Shown piece by piece: positions 1 to 6,848 of a DNA stretch of 20,342 nucleotides. Position numbers and translations under genes: made by a program. Location of the stretch: positions 1 through 20,342 of the IMG/VR virus record IMGVR_UViG_3300032293_002516. One strand, given 5' to 3'. Each line of letters begins with the position of its first letter. Position 1 is the first letter of the stretch. The notes beneath the pieces were generated by a model. That model did not search any database. It saw nothing but the letters and a program-made list of their open reading frames with translations, and was not told the DNA's origin. The DNA comes from a virus.

Positions 1-242
1 TGATTTCCTCTAATCCAAATTATATTAGTTTCATTAGACATTGTCAAAAGTTTTGAAATAACTTTAGTATGTTTTTTCTTCCATTTACTTCCTCTATTTA
101 ATGCCCAAGCATCAACTATATCACCATTTAATACTAAAGTATCACACGGATGTTGTTCTAAAAATTCTAAAAACTCATTACATTTACTATCTTTAGTCCC
201 TAAATGTAAATCAGAAACAATAACATATTGATATTTTTTCAT
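1..242 (-). CDS. LpxH-like calcineurin-fold metallophosphoesterase (3' truncated by window edge)
   Basis: About 80 N-terminal residues are visible, reading from an ATG at 242 leftward off the window. The motifs are those of the calcineurin-like metallophosphoesterase fold: S-D-L-H-L-G near residue 10 (first metal-binding Asp/His), N-G-D-I-V-D near residue 40 (bridging Asp), and R-G-N followed by a codon beginning CA, fitting the G-N-H motif. The spacing and the D-A-W after N-G-D-I-V resemble UDP-2,3-diacylglucosamine hydrolase (LpxH)-type enzymes, which hydrolyse a pyrophosphate in lipid A synthesis, but other substrates are possible. Its ATG overlaps the stop of the upstream glycosyltransferase gene as ATGA (239-242), so the two are probably translationally coupled. 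The fold is secure; the substrate is inference. Confidence 0.8.
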   Translation of the reverse strand, partial: MKKYQYVIVSDLHLGTKDSKCNEFLEFLEQHPCDTLVLNGDIVDAWALNRGSKWKKKHTKVISKLLTMSNETNIIWIRGN

Positions 243-940
243 ATCCAATAATTGTGGTCTTTTTTAAAAAAATCGGGATTATTTTTATTTAACATAGAAA
301 GAATCATCATTTTCATCATATACCAAAGACCTTTTTTCCTTAACCTTCTATCTGTTGTATAAACTTTATTTTTCGATATTGCAATCTTATATGGAGATAC
401 TTTGTTACTTAAGTCATAATCTTCTGCAAACAAAAAATCACTATTAAAACCACCAAGTTCAAAAAATTTATTACGATTAAATAACATAAATCCGCCTAAC
501 ACGAATGGTGAGTGGTATAAAAACCAATTTCTAAAAAATTCAAAAATTGGATATGTGTAAAAATATTTTCCTTCACATCTAAATCTTGTTGTAACTAAAT
601 CCAAGTTGTGATTGTCTATTATTTGAAGGGTTTCTAATAACGTATTTTTATCTGTTAAAAATATATCTGCATCCAAAAATAAAACGTATTTTGTTTCCGA
701 TAAAATCGCCCCATTATTTCTAGCAATCGATGGTATTCCTCCTTGAGTAAATTCTATTTGAATATTTTTATAATTTTTAGAAAGGACTTCTTCTTTTGTA
801 TTATCGGTGGAACTATCACAAATTATAATTTTTGTTCCTGAAATATATTTTTGATTGTTAAGTAAACCTAAAGTTAGATTTATAATTTCAGATTCATTTT
901 TACAAGGGATAACGATTGTTAATAATTCTTTTATATTCAT
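239..940 (-). CDS. Family 2 glycosyltransferase (GT-A fold)
   Basis: A 233-aa protein with the GT2 signature. An N-terminal nucleotide-binding strand contains V-I-P-C-K-N-E (residues 10-16), followed by C-D-S-S-T-D-N-T near 41-48, A-R-N-N-G near 73-77, and the metal-binding D-A-D in F-L-D-A-D-I-F (residues 88-94). A late R-R-L-R-K-K-G segment matches the conserved basic region of the family. I see no membrane helix, so it is probably a cytosolic enzyme acting on a lipid-linked or protein acceptor. I chose the ATG at 940 over a TTG at 955: the sequence between them contains a TATTTATC element and the family's first strand starts right after residue 5. It is coupled to the downstream phosphoesterase by an ATGA overlap. 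It could modify host surface glycans or virion proteins; the sequence does not decide. Confidence 0.88.
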   Translation of the reverse strand: MNIKELLTIVIPCKNESEIINLTLGLLNNQKYISGTKIIICDSSTDNTKEEVLSKNYKNIQIEFTQGGIPSIARNNGAILSETKYVLFLDADIFLTDKNTLLETLQIIDNHNLDLVTTRFRCEGKYFYTYPIFEFFRNWFLYHSPFVLGGFMLFNRNKFFELGGFNSDFLFAEDYDLSNKVSPYKIAISKNKVYTTDRRLRKKGLWYMMKMMILSMLNKNNPDFFKKDHNYWI

Positions 941-944
941 CAAA

Positions 945-952
945 GATAAATA
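945..952 (-). promoter_or_regulatory. TATTTAT-type element, 4 nt before the glycosyltransferase start
   Basis: On the minus strand this reads TATTTATC, then TTTG, then ATG. The direction matches the gene it precedes. If it is a -10 element the transcript would be leaderless or nearly so. Confidence 0.4.
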
Positions 953-994
953 CAAAAAAAAATATCATCACATTTTATTAAATTATTAAATTTT

Positions 995-1019
995 AAAAGG
1001 GTCCCATTGGGACCCTTTT
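995..1019 (-). terminator. Intrinsic terminator after the tmRNA gene
   Basis: Perfect stem GGGTCCC / GGGACCC (999-1005 with 1009-1015), extended by A/T pairs, with a 3-nt loop and a T-run on the minus strand. It begins directly after the encoded CCA end of the tmRNA, so it probably defines the precursor's 3' end. Because the stem is flanked by A's and T's it could also work on the + strand. Confidence 0.85.
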
Positions 1020-1413
1020 TGGTGGAGATGGCGGGAATCGAACCCGCGTCTTGCTCATTTTGACAATCAGTGACTACACGTTTATTACAACATTGTTTCT
1101 CAATGTTCCGAAATATCAGGTTTGATGTTTGTGAGAAACCTACCTGAAAACAACTTGGTCTCAGAATTATTTTAAGGGAGCTCTGACCTGTGACCCCCAT
1201 GACGGACTTCTGTTCCTGAGTATATGTCCTAACCGACTCGTAGTTGTTCTCTACTAATTAAGCAGCAACAACAGCAGCTTCTCTAGTCAAACCAAGAGCA
1301 GCAAGCTTAGCAAAAGTATTGCCATTTATTGTTTTAAATCAGTTTTTAAGGAGTTAACTCAGCTCCTACGTGCCACCAACCCCCAACAATGCCAATCGAT
1401 ACCTGTCATCCCC
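1020..1413 (-). ncRNA. ssrA: tmRNA (transfer-messenger RNA)
   Basis: About 394 nt. The 5' end GGGGATG pairs with CATCTCC at the 3' end to form a 7-bp acceptor stem with one G-U pair, followed by an encoded A-CCA ending at 1020. The T arm is GCGGG-TTCGATT-CCCGC, and a D-like GGTATCGATTGG follows the 5' acceptor strand. A tag reading frame (1258-1323) sits between pseudoknot-like segments, for example an AGGAG/CTCCT pair upstream of the resume site. tmRNA with SmpB rescues ribosomes stalled on broken mRNA and adds a degradation tag. Phage-encoded tmRNAs are known in large phages. This one is single-piece and complete, with a promoter-like element upstream and a terminator at its 3' end. No smpB is visible in the window, so host SmpB would be needed. 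Confidence 0.94.
1258..1323 (-). other. tmRNA tag-peptide reading frame (21 codons plus TAA)
   Basis: Resume codon GGC is preceded by an A-rich stretch ending CAATAAAT. The encoded peptide starts G-N-T-F-A-K-L-A-A-L and ends T-R-E-A-A-V-V-A-A, then TAA. The terminal A-A is the ClpXP-type degron; the length and V-V-A-A end differ from the short A-L-A-A tags I know from Bacteroidota. The exact resume codon is inferred from the frame. Confidence 0.75.
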
Positions 1414-1432
1414 ATAAATTAAAGAACTGTTG

Positions 1433-1463
1433 TAAAGATAAGAATAAATATTAAATTTTCAAA
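1433..1463 (-). promoter_or_regulatory. Bacteroidota-type promoter for the tmRNA
   Basis: On the minus strand TTTG (1463-1460), a 19-nt spacer, then TATCTTTA (1440-1433). This is one mismatch from the TAnnTTTG -7 element at the usual spacing. The mature tmRNA 5' end lies 19 nt downstream, leaving room for a short leader removed by RNase P. Confidence 0.55.
1443..1450 (-). promoter_or_regulatory. TATTTATT element inside the tmRNA promoter
   Basis: Minus-strand TATTTATT lies within the spacer of the host-type promoter, 29 nt upstream of the mature tmRNA 5' end. The tmRNA could therefore be read from two overlapping promoter types. Confidence 0.35.
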
Positions 1464-1472
1464 CAAAAAAAC

Positions 1473-1480
1473 TATTTATA
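1473..1480 (+). promoter_or_regulatory. TATTTATA element before the 611-aa gene
   Basis: Exact TATTTATA ending 8 nt before the ATG at 1489. It lies back to back with the divergent tmRNA promoter elements. Confidence 0.45.
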
Positions 1481-1488
1481 AACATTAT

Positions 1489-3324
1489 ATGAAAAGAACC
1501 ATAATCATTGAAGGTAAAAAAGAAGATATTGCTAAAAAACTCAAACAAAAATTTGAGTATGACGGTAGATTTATTGATAGAGTTTTAAGTACTGACCCAA
1601 CAGGGTATAAGTATGTTGATTATATTGGTAGAAAAATAGAAGATATAATACCAAGATTAACAAGTAAAGTTGGAGGTCTTAACGTACAACAATCAGAGGC
1701 TTTGTTAGATTTATTTGGTGTTGTAATTCCTTGGTTTAATAATAATAGTGATAAGATTGGAGATGATGATATTTGGAAAGCAGATACGATATATAGAAAT
1801 AGAATTGGATTAAATGTTCCAAACATAAATGGTATTGCAGATGCCCCTAAAGATATTAACGCATATGAAGACCCTGAATTCATAAAGGATTTAATGAACA
1901 TCATAGACGGTAGAAAAAGTGAAAGGGAAAAAGAGAAAGAAATAAAATCTCAAGCCGAAAAACTTTATGAAGATGATGATGTTTTGGTTATTAGACCAAA
2001 ATCACATTTGGCGTCTTGTTATTATGGTGCAAACACTAAATGGTGTACCACAACAAAGGAATCTCCATCTTATTTTGAAAAATATGTAAGAAACGGAAAA
2101 TTATATTATTTCATCAATAAAAAAACTGGATTGAAAAATGCTCTTTACGTTGATAATGATAGAGATGTAAAAGTATTTGATGCAAAAGATAATGAAATAT
2201 TATTAAATGATTTTAGAGAAAGTTTTCCATCACAAGATGCCCTTATTGATGATTTAACAGGAATGACACATTTGATTAAAGCACTTAGAAAATTTTCTAA
2301 GGGTCAAATTACTGTAAGAGAGCTTGAAGAATCGGACCCTGCAATATATGATGTTAAAGTTAAAGAACCATTAGGTTCAAGTATTATAACAATTAACTTT
2401 GAAGATGACGATGAGTTTTTTAAAGCTTTGGATTTAGACGAAAATGATGTTTGGTTTGCAAAAGTAATAACCTCGTATTATGGTAATTACGAATTTATGG
2501 ATTCTTATACCGTAGACGAAGATTTTAAGGAGGGATATATAATTTATGATGATTTAAATGATGAAAATTTAGATAAGCTTCAAAAAATATCCTCAGTAAT
2601 TTTACCCGAAAAAGAGTTTGATTTAAAAAATGATGACTTTACAAGAGAATTATCAAAAAGATTAGTTGATTTGTTTGAAAAGGAAATGGATTGGATTACT
2701 GGAGATTATCTATCAGAAAAAAATTCTGAAATGACTAAAACTGCAGAAGAATCAATTACTAAAGAAATTAATGGATTATTAGAAGATTTAGGGTTTGTTT
2801 TAGATAGAAGTTATGATTTAGTAAAAACCACTCCAGCAAATTTAATTATGTGGGCGGCTAAATTAAATACACCAAAAACAGACGCGATTTCATTGTTTAA
2901 TCAGATAGTTGAAAACAATGGAAAATCCATAGGTGGATGGTATGATAATTCGTATGATTTCCGAGGTGATGACAATTTTGATAAAGAAAGTTTTAATAGG
3001 ACGGTAGAAAGGAATTTTGATGAAATTTTAGAAAAAATTGAAGACTCTTCTGATTTGGAAGGCGGTGGATTGAAGAATTTTATAGAAATGATGGGTCGAA
3101 TTAAATCTAAATTTAAATTAAATATTTGGTATAAATTACCTAAAGACAAATCAGTTAATTTCAAAATTTCAGGTTTTGATAGAGATAAAATGAAAATTAA
3201 TCTTTTATTAAATAAATCCGATAAAGGTCCTTACAGTGGTAAATCTATAAGTTTAAGTGAAGAAAATTTTTATAAATTGTTATATCAAAAAGAATTATTT
3301 GATATATTTGATGATTCAGAATAA
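1489..3324 (+). CDS. Large phage protein with G-x-x-T-K-W-C signature, function unknown
   Basis: 611 aa, charged, with no signal peptide or membrane segment. Residues 160-250 contain the most distinctive part: D-V-L-V-I-R-P-K-S near 165-172, then C-Y-Y-G-A-N-T-K-W-C (177-186), then K-L-Y-Y-F-I and a D-N-D-R-D segment. I recall this YG..TKWC arrangement, together with an N-terminal D-P-T-G-x-K-Y near residues 36-42, from uncharacterised proteins of large T4-like marine phages; no function is known to me. The two cysteines nine residues apart could bind a metal or form a redox pair, which is only a guess. The remainder (residues 260-611) is acidic and helical without a recognised domain. It starts 8 nt after a TATTTATA element and is followed after 18 nt by the peptidase gene. 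Confidence 0.85.
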   Translation: MKRTIIIEGKKEDIAKKLKQKFEYDGRFIDRVLSTDPTGYKYVDYIGRKIEDIIPRLTSKVGGLNVQQSEALLDLFGVVIPWFNNNSDKIGDDDIWKADTIYRNRIGLNVPNINGIADAPKDINAYEDPEFIKDLMNIIDGRKSEREKEKEIKSQAEKLYEDDDVLVIRPKSHLASCYYGANTKWCTTTKESPSYFEKYVRNGKLYYFINKKTGLKNALYVDNDRDVKVFDAKDNEILLNDFRESFPSQDALIDDLTGMTHLIKALRKFSKGQITVRELEESDPAIYDVKVKEPLGSSIITINFEDDDEFFKALDLDENDVWFAKVITSYYGNYEFMDSYTVDEDFKEGYIIYDDLNDENLDKLQKISSVILPEKEFDLKNDDFTRELSKRLVDLFEKEMDWITGDYLSEKNSEMTKTAEESITKEINGLLEDLGFVLDRSYDLVKTTPANLIMWAAKLNTPKTDAISLFNQIVENNGKSIGGWYDNSYDFRGDDNFDKESFNRTVERNFDEILEKIEDSSDLEGGGLKNFIEMMGRIKSKFKLNIWYKLPKDKSVNFKISGFDRDKMKINLLLNKSDKGPYSGKSISLSEENFYKLLYQKELFDIFDDSE

Positions 3325-3338
3325 TTTGTCTATTTTTG
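3307..3338 (+). promoter_or_regulatory. Bacteroidota-type promoter for the M20-like peptidase
   Basis: TTTG (3307-3310), a 20-nt spacer, then TATTTTTG (3331-3338), which fits TAnnTTTG exactly. The ATG follows 5 nt after the element, so a leaderless transcript is predicted. It overlaps the end of the upstream gene. Confidence 0.5.
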
Positions 3339-3342
3339 CAGT

Positions 3343-4188
3343 ATGACAAAAAATGTGGAATTTTTAAAAGAAGTTCTTAGTGTTCCAACTAAGACATATA
3401 AAGAAGAAAAAATGGTTTCATTTATTGCCAATTGGTTAATTGACAATAATATTGAATATCATATTGATATTCATAATAACATTTACGCAACCAAACAAGA
3501 ATCAAAAAATTTACCAGAAAATTTTTATTTCCCTTGTGTTATTTCGCACACAGACACTGTTCATGAAATAGACACAATTAATATTCGTGAAGAAAATCTT
3601 CCTAACGCTCAAAAAGAAATAAAATCATCATTAAAGGCATATAATGATTTTGGACAACCTACAGGGATTGGTGGTGATGATAAGTGTGGTGTGTTTGCGT
3701 GTTTAACTCTATTAAAAGAATTACCAAATCTAAAGGCGGCTTTTTTTGTTTCTGAAGAAACAGGATGCCACGGTTCTAAAAAGGCCGATTCTGGTTTTTT
3801 TGAAAATGTTGGTTATGCAATACAGTTTGACGCTCCTGAAAATTGGATGATTACTGAAAAATGTTTTGGTCAAATTCTATTTGATAGAGATTCAGAATTC
3901 TTTGGTACAGTTAATGAAGTATTAACAGAAGGTATGAATCCATCTGATATGGAATATATGGTTCATCCTTATACTGATGTGTATGCTTTAAGAGGTAAGT
4001 TTGATTTTTCTTGTATTAACTTTTCAATTGGGTACTATGACTACCACACAAGAAATGAATATGTTGTTATTGAAGATGTTTTCAACGGGATTGAAATGGG
4101 TAAAAAAATGATTGAAAAATTAGGAAATAAATTACATTTTAAAAAATCCAAAGAATATAAAGGATATCAGGATAGATATATTTTTTAA
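3343..4188 (+). CDS. Compact M20/M28-like zinc peptidase (peptidase T-like)
   Basis: 281 aa with the full metal and catalytic set of the M20/M28/M42 co-catalytic zinc peptidases, in order: S-H-T-D-T-V (His69, catalytic Asp71), G-I-G-G-D-D-K (bridging Asp112), S-E-E-T-G (general base and ligand Glu138/139), F-D-A (Asp163) and Y-H-T-R-N-E (His235). It most resembles peptidase T-type exopeptidases, which remove N-terminal residues from small peptides. At 281 aa it is clearly shorter than the usual 370-410, the shortfall falling in the lid/dimerisation domain. It has no signal peptide, so it is cytosolic. It may finish degradation of peptides made by Clp proteases, or act on a peptide signal. Family confidence is high; substrate is unknown. 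Confidence 0.85.
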   Translation: MTKNVEFLKEVLSVPTKTYKEEKMVSFIANWLIDNNIEYHIDIHNNIYATKQESKNLPENFYFPCVISHTDTVHEIDTINIREENLPNAQKEIKSSLKAYNDFGQPTGIGGDDKCGVFACLTLLKELPNLKAAFFVSEETGCHGSKKADSGFFENVGYAIQFDAPENWMITEKCFGQILFDRDSEFFGTVNEVLTEGMNPSDMEYMVHPYTDVYALRGKFDFSCINFSIGYYDYHTRNEYVVIEDVFNGIEMGKKMIEKLGNKLHFKKSKEYKGYQDRYIF

Positions 4189-4201
4189 AAAAAAATAATA
4201 A

Positions 4202-4230
4202 AAAAAAGGGAGACAATGTCTCCCTTTTTT
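4202..4230. terminator. Bidirectional terminator between peptidase and ClpC-like genes
   Basis: Perfect stem GGGAGAC / GTCTCCC (4208-4214 with 4218-4224) with an AAT loop, preceded by an A-run and followed by six T's. It serves the converging genes on both strands; the minus gene stops 2 nt beyond it. Confidence 0.88.
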
Positions 4231-4231
4231 G

Positions 4232-6250
4232 TTACCTACCCTTTTTCACTAATTTAACTTCATCACCATCAACCTTAATGTTGTAGGTTTTACCCTCAAC
4301 CATTTTACCAGTCAATACTTCTTCAGAAAGAAGGTCTTCCACTTTGTCTTGAATTGCTCTTTTCAAAGGACGAGCTCCATAGAGTTCATCAAACCCAACT
4401 TTAGCCAAATAATCAACCAATGTTTCGTCATAAGTGATTTTATATTTCATATCTGCAAGACGAGCTGTTAGTTTATTAAGTTCAATCTCAGTAATCTTCT
4501 TAATGTTTTCTTGAGACAATGAATTGAAAACAATTGTATCGTCAATACGGTTGATAAATTCAGGTGAAAAGAAATTTTTCATTTCCTTCATCAAAATTTG
4601 TCTTTTAGATTCTTCATTACTGTATGAATTACTTGAAAAACCAATACCTGTTCCGAAGTCCTGTAATTTCTTAACACCCAAATTAGATGTAAGAATAATC
4701 AAAGTATTTTTGAAGTTGATTTTACGACCCAAACTATCTGTCACATGACCATCATCCAAAATCTGAAGAAGGATTGTAAACACGTCTTTATGCGCTTTTT
4801 CTACTTCATCAAATAAGATTACAGAATATGGTTTGTTTTTAACTTTTTCAGTCAACATTCCACCCTCTTCATATCCAACATAACCTGGAGGAGCCCCCAC
4901 CAATTTGGATACAGTGTGTTTTTCCTGATATTCGCTCATATCGACACGGATAAGTGAATCTTCACTACCAAACATTTCCTTAGCCAATTGTTTTGCCAAG
5001 TGAGTTTTACCGACACCTGTAGAACCCAAGAATACAAATGAACCGATTGGACGATTAGGGTCTTTGATACCTAATCTGTTTCTCTTAATTGATTTAGCAA
5101 TTTTTACAACCGCCTCATCCTGACCAATGACTTTACCCATAATCTCTTTATCCAAATTAAGGAGTGCTTTTGTGTCATCCACACTCATTTTATTAACAGG
5201 GATTTTTGTCATATTGGAAACAACATCATAAACATCTTCCAAAGAAATAACTTGTTTATTGTTTTCCATATCTTGTTCAAACTTCTTCTTTTCTGTATCC
5301 AATTTATCAAGAAGTTTCTTTTCTTTATCCCTCAATTGAGCAGCTTGTTCATAGTTTTGTTTCTTAACAACTTCCATCTTTTGATTCTTAATATCATTAG
5401 CCGCTTTTTTAAGAACTTCAATTGATTCAGGAATCTTCAGTTCGGTCTGCATACGAGCACCAACTTCATCCAAAATATCAAATGCTTTGTCAGGGAATTC
5501 ACGGTCAGTAATGTACCTATCTGCGAGTTTAACACAAGTTTCAATTACTTCATCGGAATATGAAACTTTATGATAAGATTCGTATTTTTCACGAACATTT
5601 TTCAAAATCTGAATTGTTTCCGCTACGGTAGATGGTTCAACCATAACCTTTTGAAACCTACGTTCCAACGCTCCGTCTTTTTCGATATTTTTACGGAATT
5701 CATCCAAAGTTGTTGCACCAATTACTTGGAGTTCGCCACGAGAAAGTGCGGGTTTGAAAATATTAGAACCATCCATAGAACCTGATGAATTACCTGAACC
5801 AACAAGTGTGTGGATTTCATCAATAAACACAATAATGTTTGGGTTTGATTGAAGTTCTTCTATAATAACTTTCATTCTTTCTTCAAATTGTCCACGGTAT
5901 TTTGTTCCCGCAACAACAGATGTAAGGTCTAAATTAACAATACGTTTATCAACCAAATTTTTAGGACATTCCCCATTAACAATTTTTATTGCCAAACCTT
6001 CAACAATTGCGGTTTTACCACAACCAGGTTCACCAATAATAATCGGGTTATTCTTTTTCCTACGAGATAGAATTTGAGCAATTCTTAAAATCTCACGGTC
6101 TCTACCAATTACAGGGTCCAATTTACCCTGTTCTGCTAGTTTATTCAAATCACGACTGAAATTATCCAAGACAGGAGTATTACTGTCAGGGGATTGTTTT
6201 TGCTTTTTACTCATCATTTTTTCGTCATCGTCCATTAAATCGTTATGCAT
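4232..6250 (-). CDS. clpC: ClpC-like double AAA+ protein unfoldase lacking the N domain
   Basis: 672 aa. The first AAA+ module has Walker A G-E-P-G-C-G-K-T (73-80), Walker B V-F-I-D-E (141-145) and E-R-R-F (196-199). A UVR-type insert (about 288-320, including Y-E-Q-A-A-Q-L-R) follows. The second module has Walker A G-S-T-G-V-G-K-T (409-416) and Walker B I-L-F-D-E-V-E-K (478-485). The UVR segment and a G-I-G-F loop at 535-538, at the place where ClpC and ClpA carry the ClpP-docking tripeptide, argue for ClpC rather than the disaggregase ClpB. The adaptor-binding Clp_N domain (about 140 residues) is missing; only some 30 residues precede the first module. It would unfold proteins for host ClpP, as no clpP is visible here. 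ATGs also occur at residues 6, 12 and 13, so the exact start is uncertain. It is divergent from hsp20. Confidence 0.92.
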   Translation of the reverse strand: MHNDLMDDDEKMMSKKQKQSPDSNTPVLDNFSRDLNKLAEQGKLDPVIGRDREILRIAQILSRRKKNNPIIIGEPGCGKTAIVEGLAIKIVNGECPKNLVDKRIVNLDLTSVVAGTKYRGQFEERMKVIIEELQSNPNIIVFIDEIHTLVGSGNSSGSMDGSNIFKPALSRGELQVIGATTLDEFRKNIEKDGALERRFQKVMVEPSTVAETIQILKNVREKYESYHKVSYSDEVIETCVKLADRYITDREFPDKAFDILDEVGARMQTELKIPESIEVLKKAANDIKNQKMEVVKKQNYEQAAQLRDKEKKLLDKLDTEKKKFEQDMENNKQVISLEDVYDVVSNMTKIPVNKMSVDDTKALLNLDKEIMGKVIGQDEAVVKIAKSIKRNRLGIKDPNRPIGSFVFLGSTGVGKTHLAKQLAKEMFGSEDSLIRVDMSEYQEKHTVSKLVGAPPGYVGYEEGGMLTEKVKNKPYSVILFDEVEKAHKDVFTILLQILDDGHVTDSLGRKINFKNTLIILTSNLGVKKLQDFGTGIGFSSNSYSNEESKRQILMKEMKNFFSPEFINRIDDTIVFNSLSQENIKKITEIELNKLTARLADMKYKITYDETLVDYLAKVGFDELYGARPLKRAIQDKVEDLLSEEVLTGKMVEGKTYNIKVDGDEVKLVKKGR

Positions 6251-6265
6251 AGTTATTAATTTTTA

Positions 6266-6296
6266 CAAATATGTATCAAAATGCGTACACTACAAA
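6266..6296 (-). promoter_or_regulatory. Bacteroidota-type promoter for the ClpC-like gene
   Basis: Minus strand: TTTG (6296-6293), a 19-nt spacer, then CATATTTG (6273-6266), one mismatch from TAnnTTTG. The ATG lies 15 nt further downstream. Two inverted repeats sit just upstream of the -33 element. Confidence 0.5.
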
Positions 6297-6302
6297 ATAT
6301 TT

Positions 6303-6315
6303 TGACATATTGTCA
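6303..6315. promoter_or_regulatory. Operator-like inverted repeat 1 (TGACA-TAT-TGTCA)
   Basis: A perfect 5-bp half-site palindrome with a 3-nt centre, 6 bp upstream of the -33 element of the ClpC-like gene. The size fits a dimeric DNA-binding protein. The regulator is unknown. Confidence 0.45.
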
Positions 6316-6331
6316 GGATATTTTTTTTGAG

Positions 6332-6344
6332 TGTCATTATGACA
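6332..6344. promoter_or_regulatory. Operator-like inverted repeat 2 (TGTCA-TTA-TGACA)
   Basis: A perfect palindrome with the half-sites of repeat 1 in swapped order. The two centres are 29 bp apart, close to three helical turns, so they could be bound on similar faces. Confidence 0.45.
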
Positions 6345-6412
6345 TATGTTTATTAAAAGAACTGAAATAATTACATTACCACCCAAATGGCATCAAAGTT
6401 GATACAATCAAA

Positions 6413-6420
6413 TATAAATA
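6413..6420. promoter_or_regulatory. TATAAATA / TATTTATA element between clpC and hsp20
   Basis: On the + strand it reads TATAAATA, identical to the T4 late-promoter core, ending 29 nt before hsp20. On the minus strand it reads TATTTATA, the form seen elsewhere in the window, 162 nt before the ClpC-like start. Which gene it serves cannot be told from sequence. Confidence 0.4.
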
Positions 6421-6449
6421 ATAAATTTTAAAATAAAAAATTAAAAACT

Positions 6450-6845
6450 ATGATTTACAGAAGTTCGAATTTTAATGATTTGTTTGATTCTTTTTTTAAT
6501 GATAAAAGAAAGGATTACAATTACACTACAGTAATTAAAAATCAGTTAGAAAATGAAAATTATGAAATAAACCACACTAAAGATGGTGCATATCTTTTCT
6601 TTGAAGCTGCTGGTTTTAATAAAACAAATTTGAAAGTAGAAATGGAAAATGGTATTTTACTTATTGAAGGTAAAAGAACCTATAAAATGAATGGGGAAGA
6701 AAAAGTAAAAACTATTTCTAAAGAATTCAAAGTTGGTGATGGATACAATCCTGAAGAAATTGAAGCAACAATCGAAGATGGATTACTTACGGTGTTTGTA
6801 CCAAATTATAAAAAACAAGAAAAGAAAAGGATTAGTATCCTCTAA
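6450..6845 (+). CDS. Small heat-shock protein, Hsp20 / alpha-crystallin family
   Basis: 131 aa, a typical bacterial sHSP length. A short N-terminal arm carries F-N-D-L-F-D-S-F-F (8-16), a usual sHSP oligomerisation feature. The alpha-crystallin domain spans about 37-121 with the hallmark A-x4-G-L-L-T-V-x-V-P (106-118), and the C-terminal I-x-I motif is I-S-I (128-130). These proteins are ATP-independent holdases that keep unfolding proteins soluble for refolding or degradation. Hsp20 genes are known in T4-like cyanophages, where a role in capsid assembly or host stress has been proposed. Here it is divergent from a ClpC-like unfoldase and could share its control region. The leader is A/T-rich with no Shine-Dalgarno sequence. 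Confidence 0.93.
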   Translation: MIYRSSNFNDLFDSFFNDKRKDYNYTTVIKNQLENENYEINHTKDGAYLFFEAAGFNKTNLKVEMENGILLIEGKRTYKMNGEEKVKTISKEFKVGDGYNPEEIEATIEDGLLTVFVPNYKKQEKKRISIL

Positions 6846-6848
6846 AAA

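Noticed and set aside
44-56. TCAAAAGTTTTGA palindrome
   Set aside because: It is A/T-rich, short and within the phosphoesterase coding sequence; such palindromes are expected by chance in this base composition.
1020-1060. Possible tRNA gene from the T-arm and CCA end
   Set aside because: There is no anticodon arm nearby; the segment is the 3' tRNA-like part of the tmRNA whose 5' acceptor strand lies at 1407-1413.
940-1200. Minus-strand open frame of 86 codons
   Set aside because: It lies in the tmRNA 3' half and its terminator, and the sequence has clear RNA features and no protein-family features.
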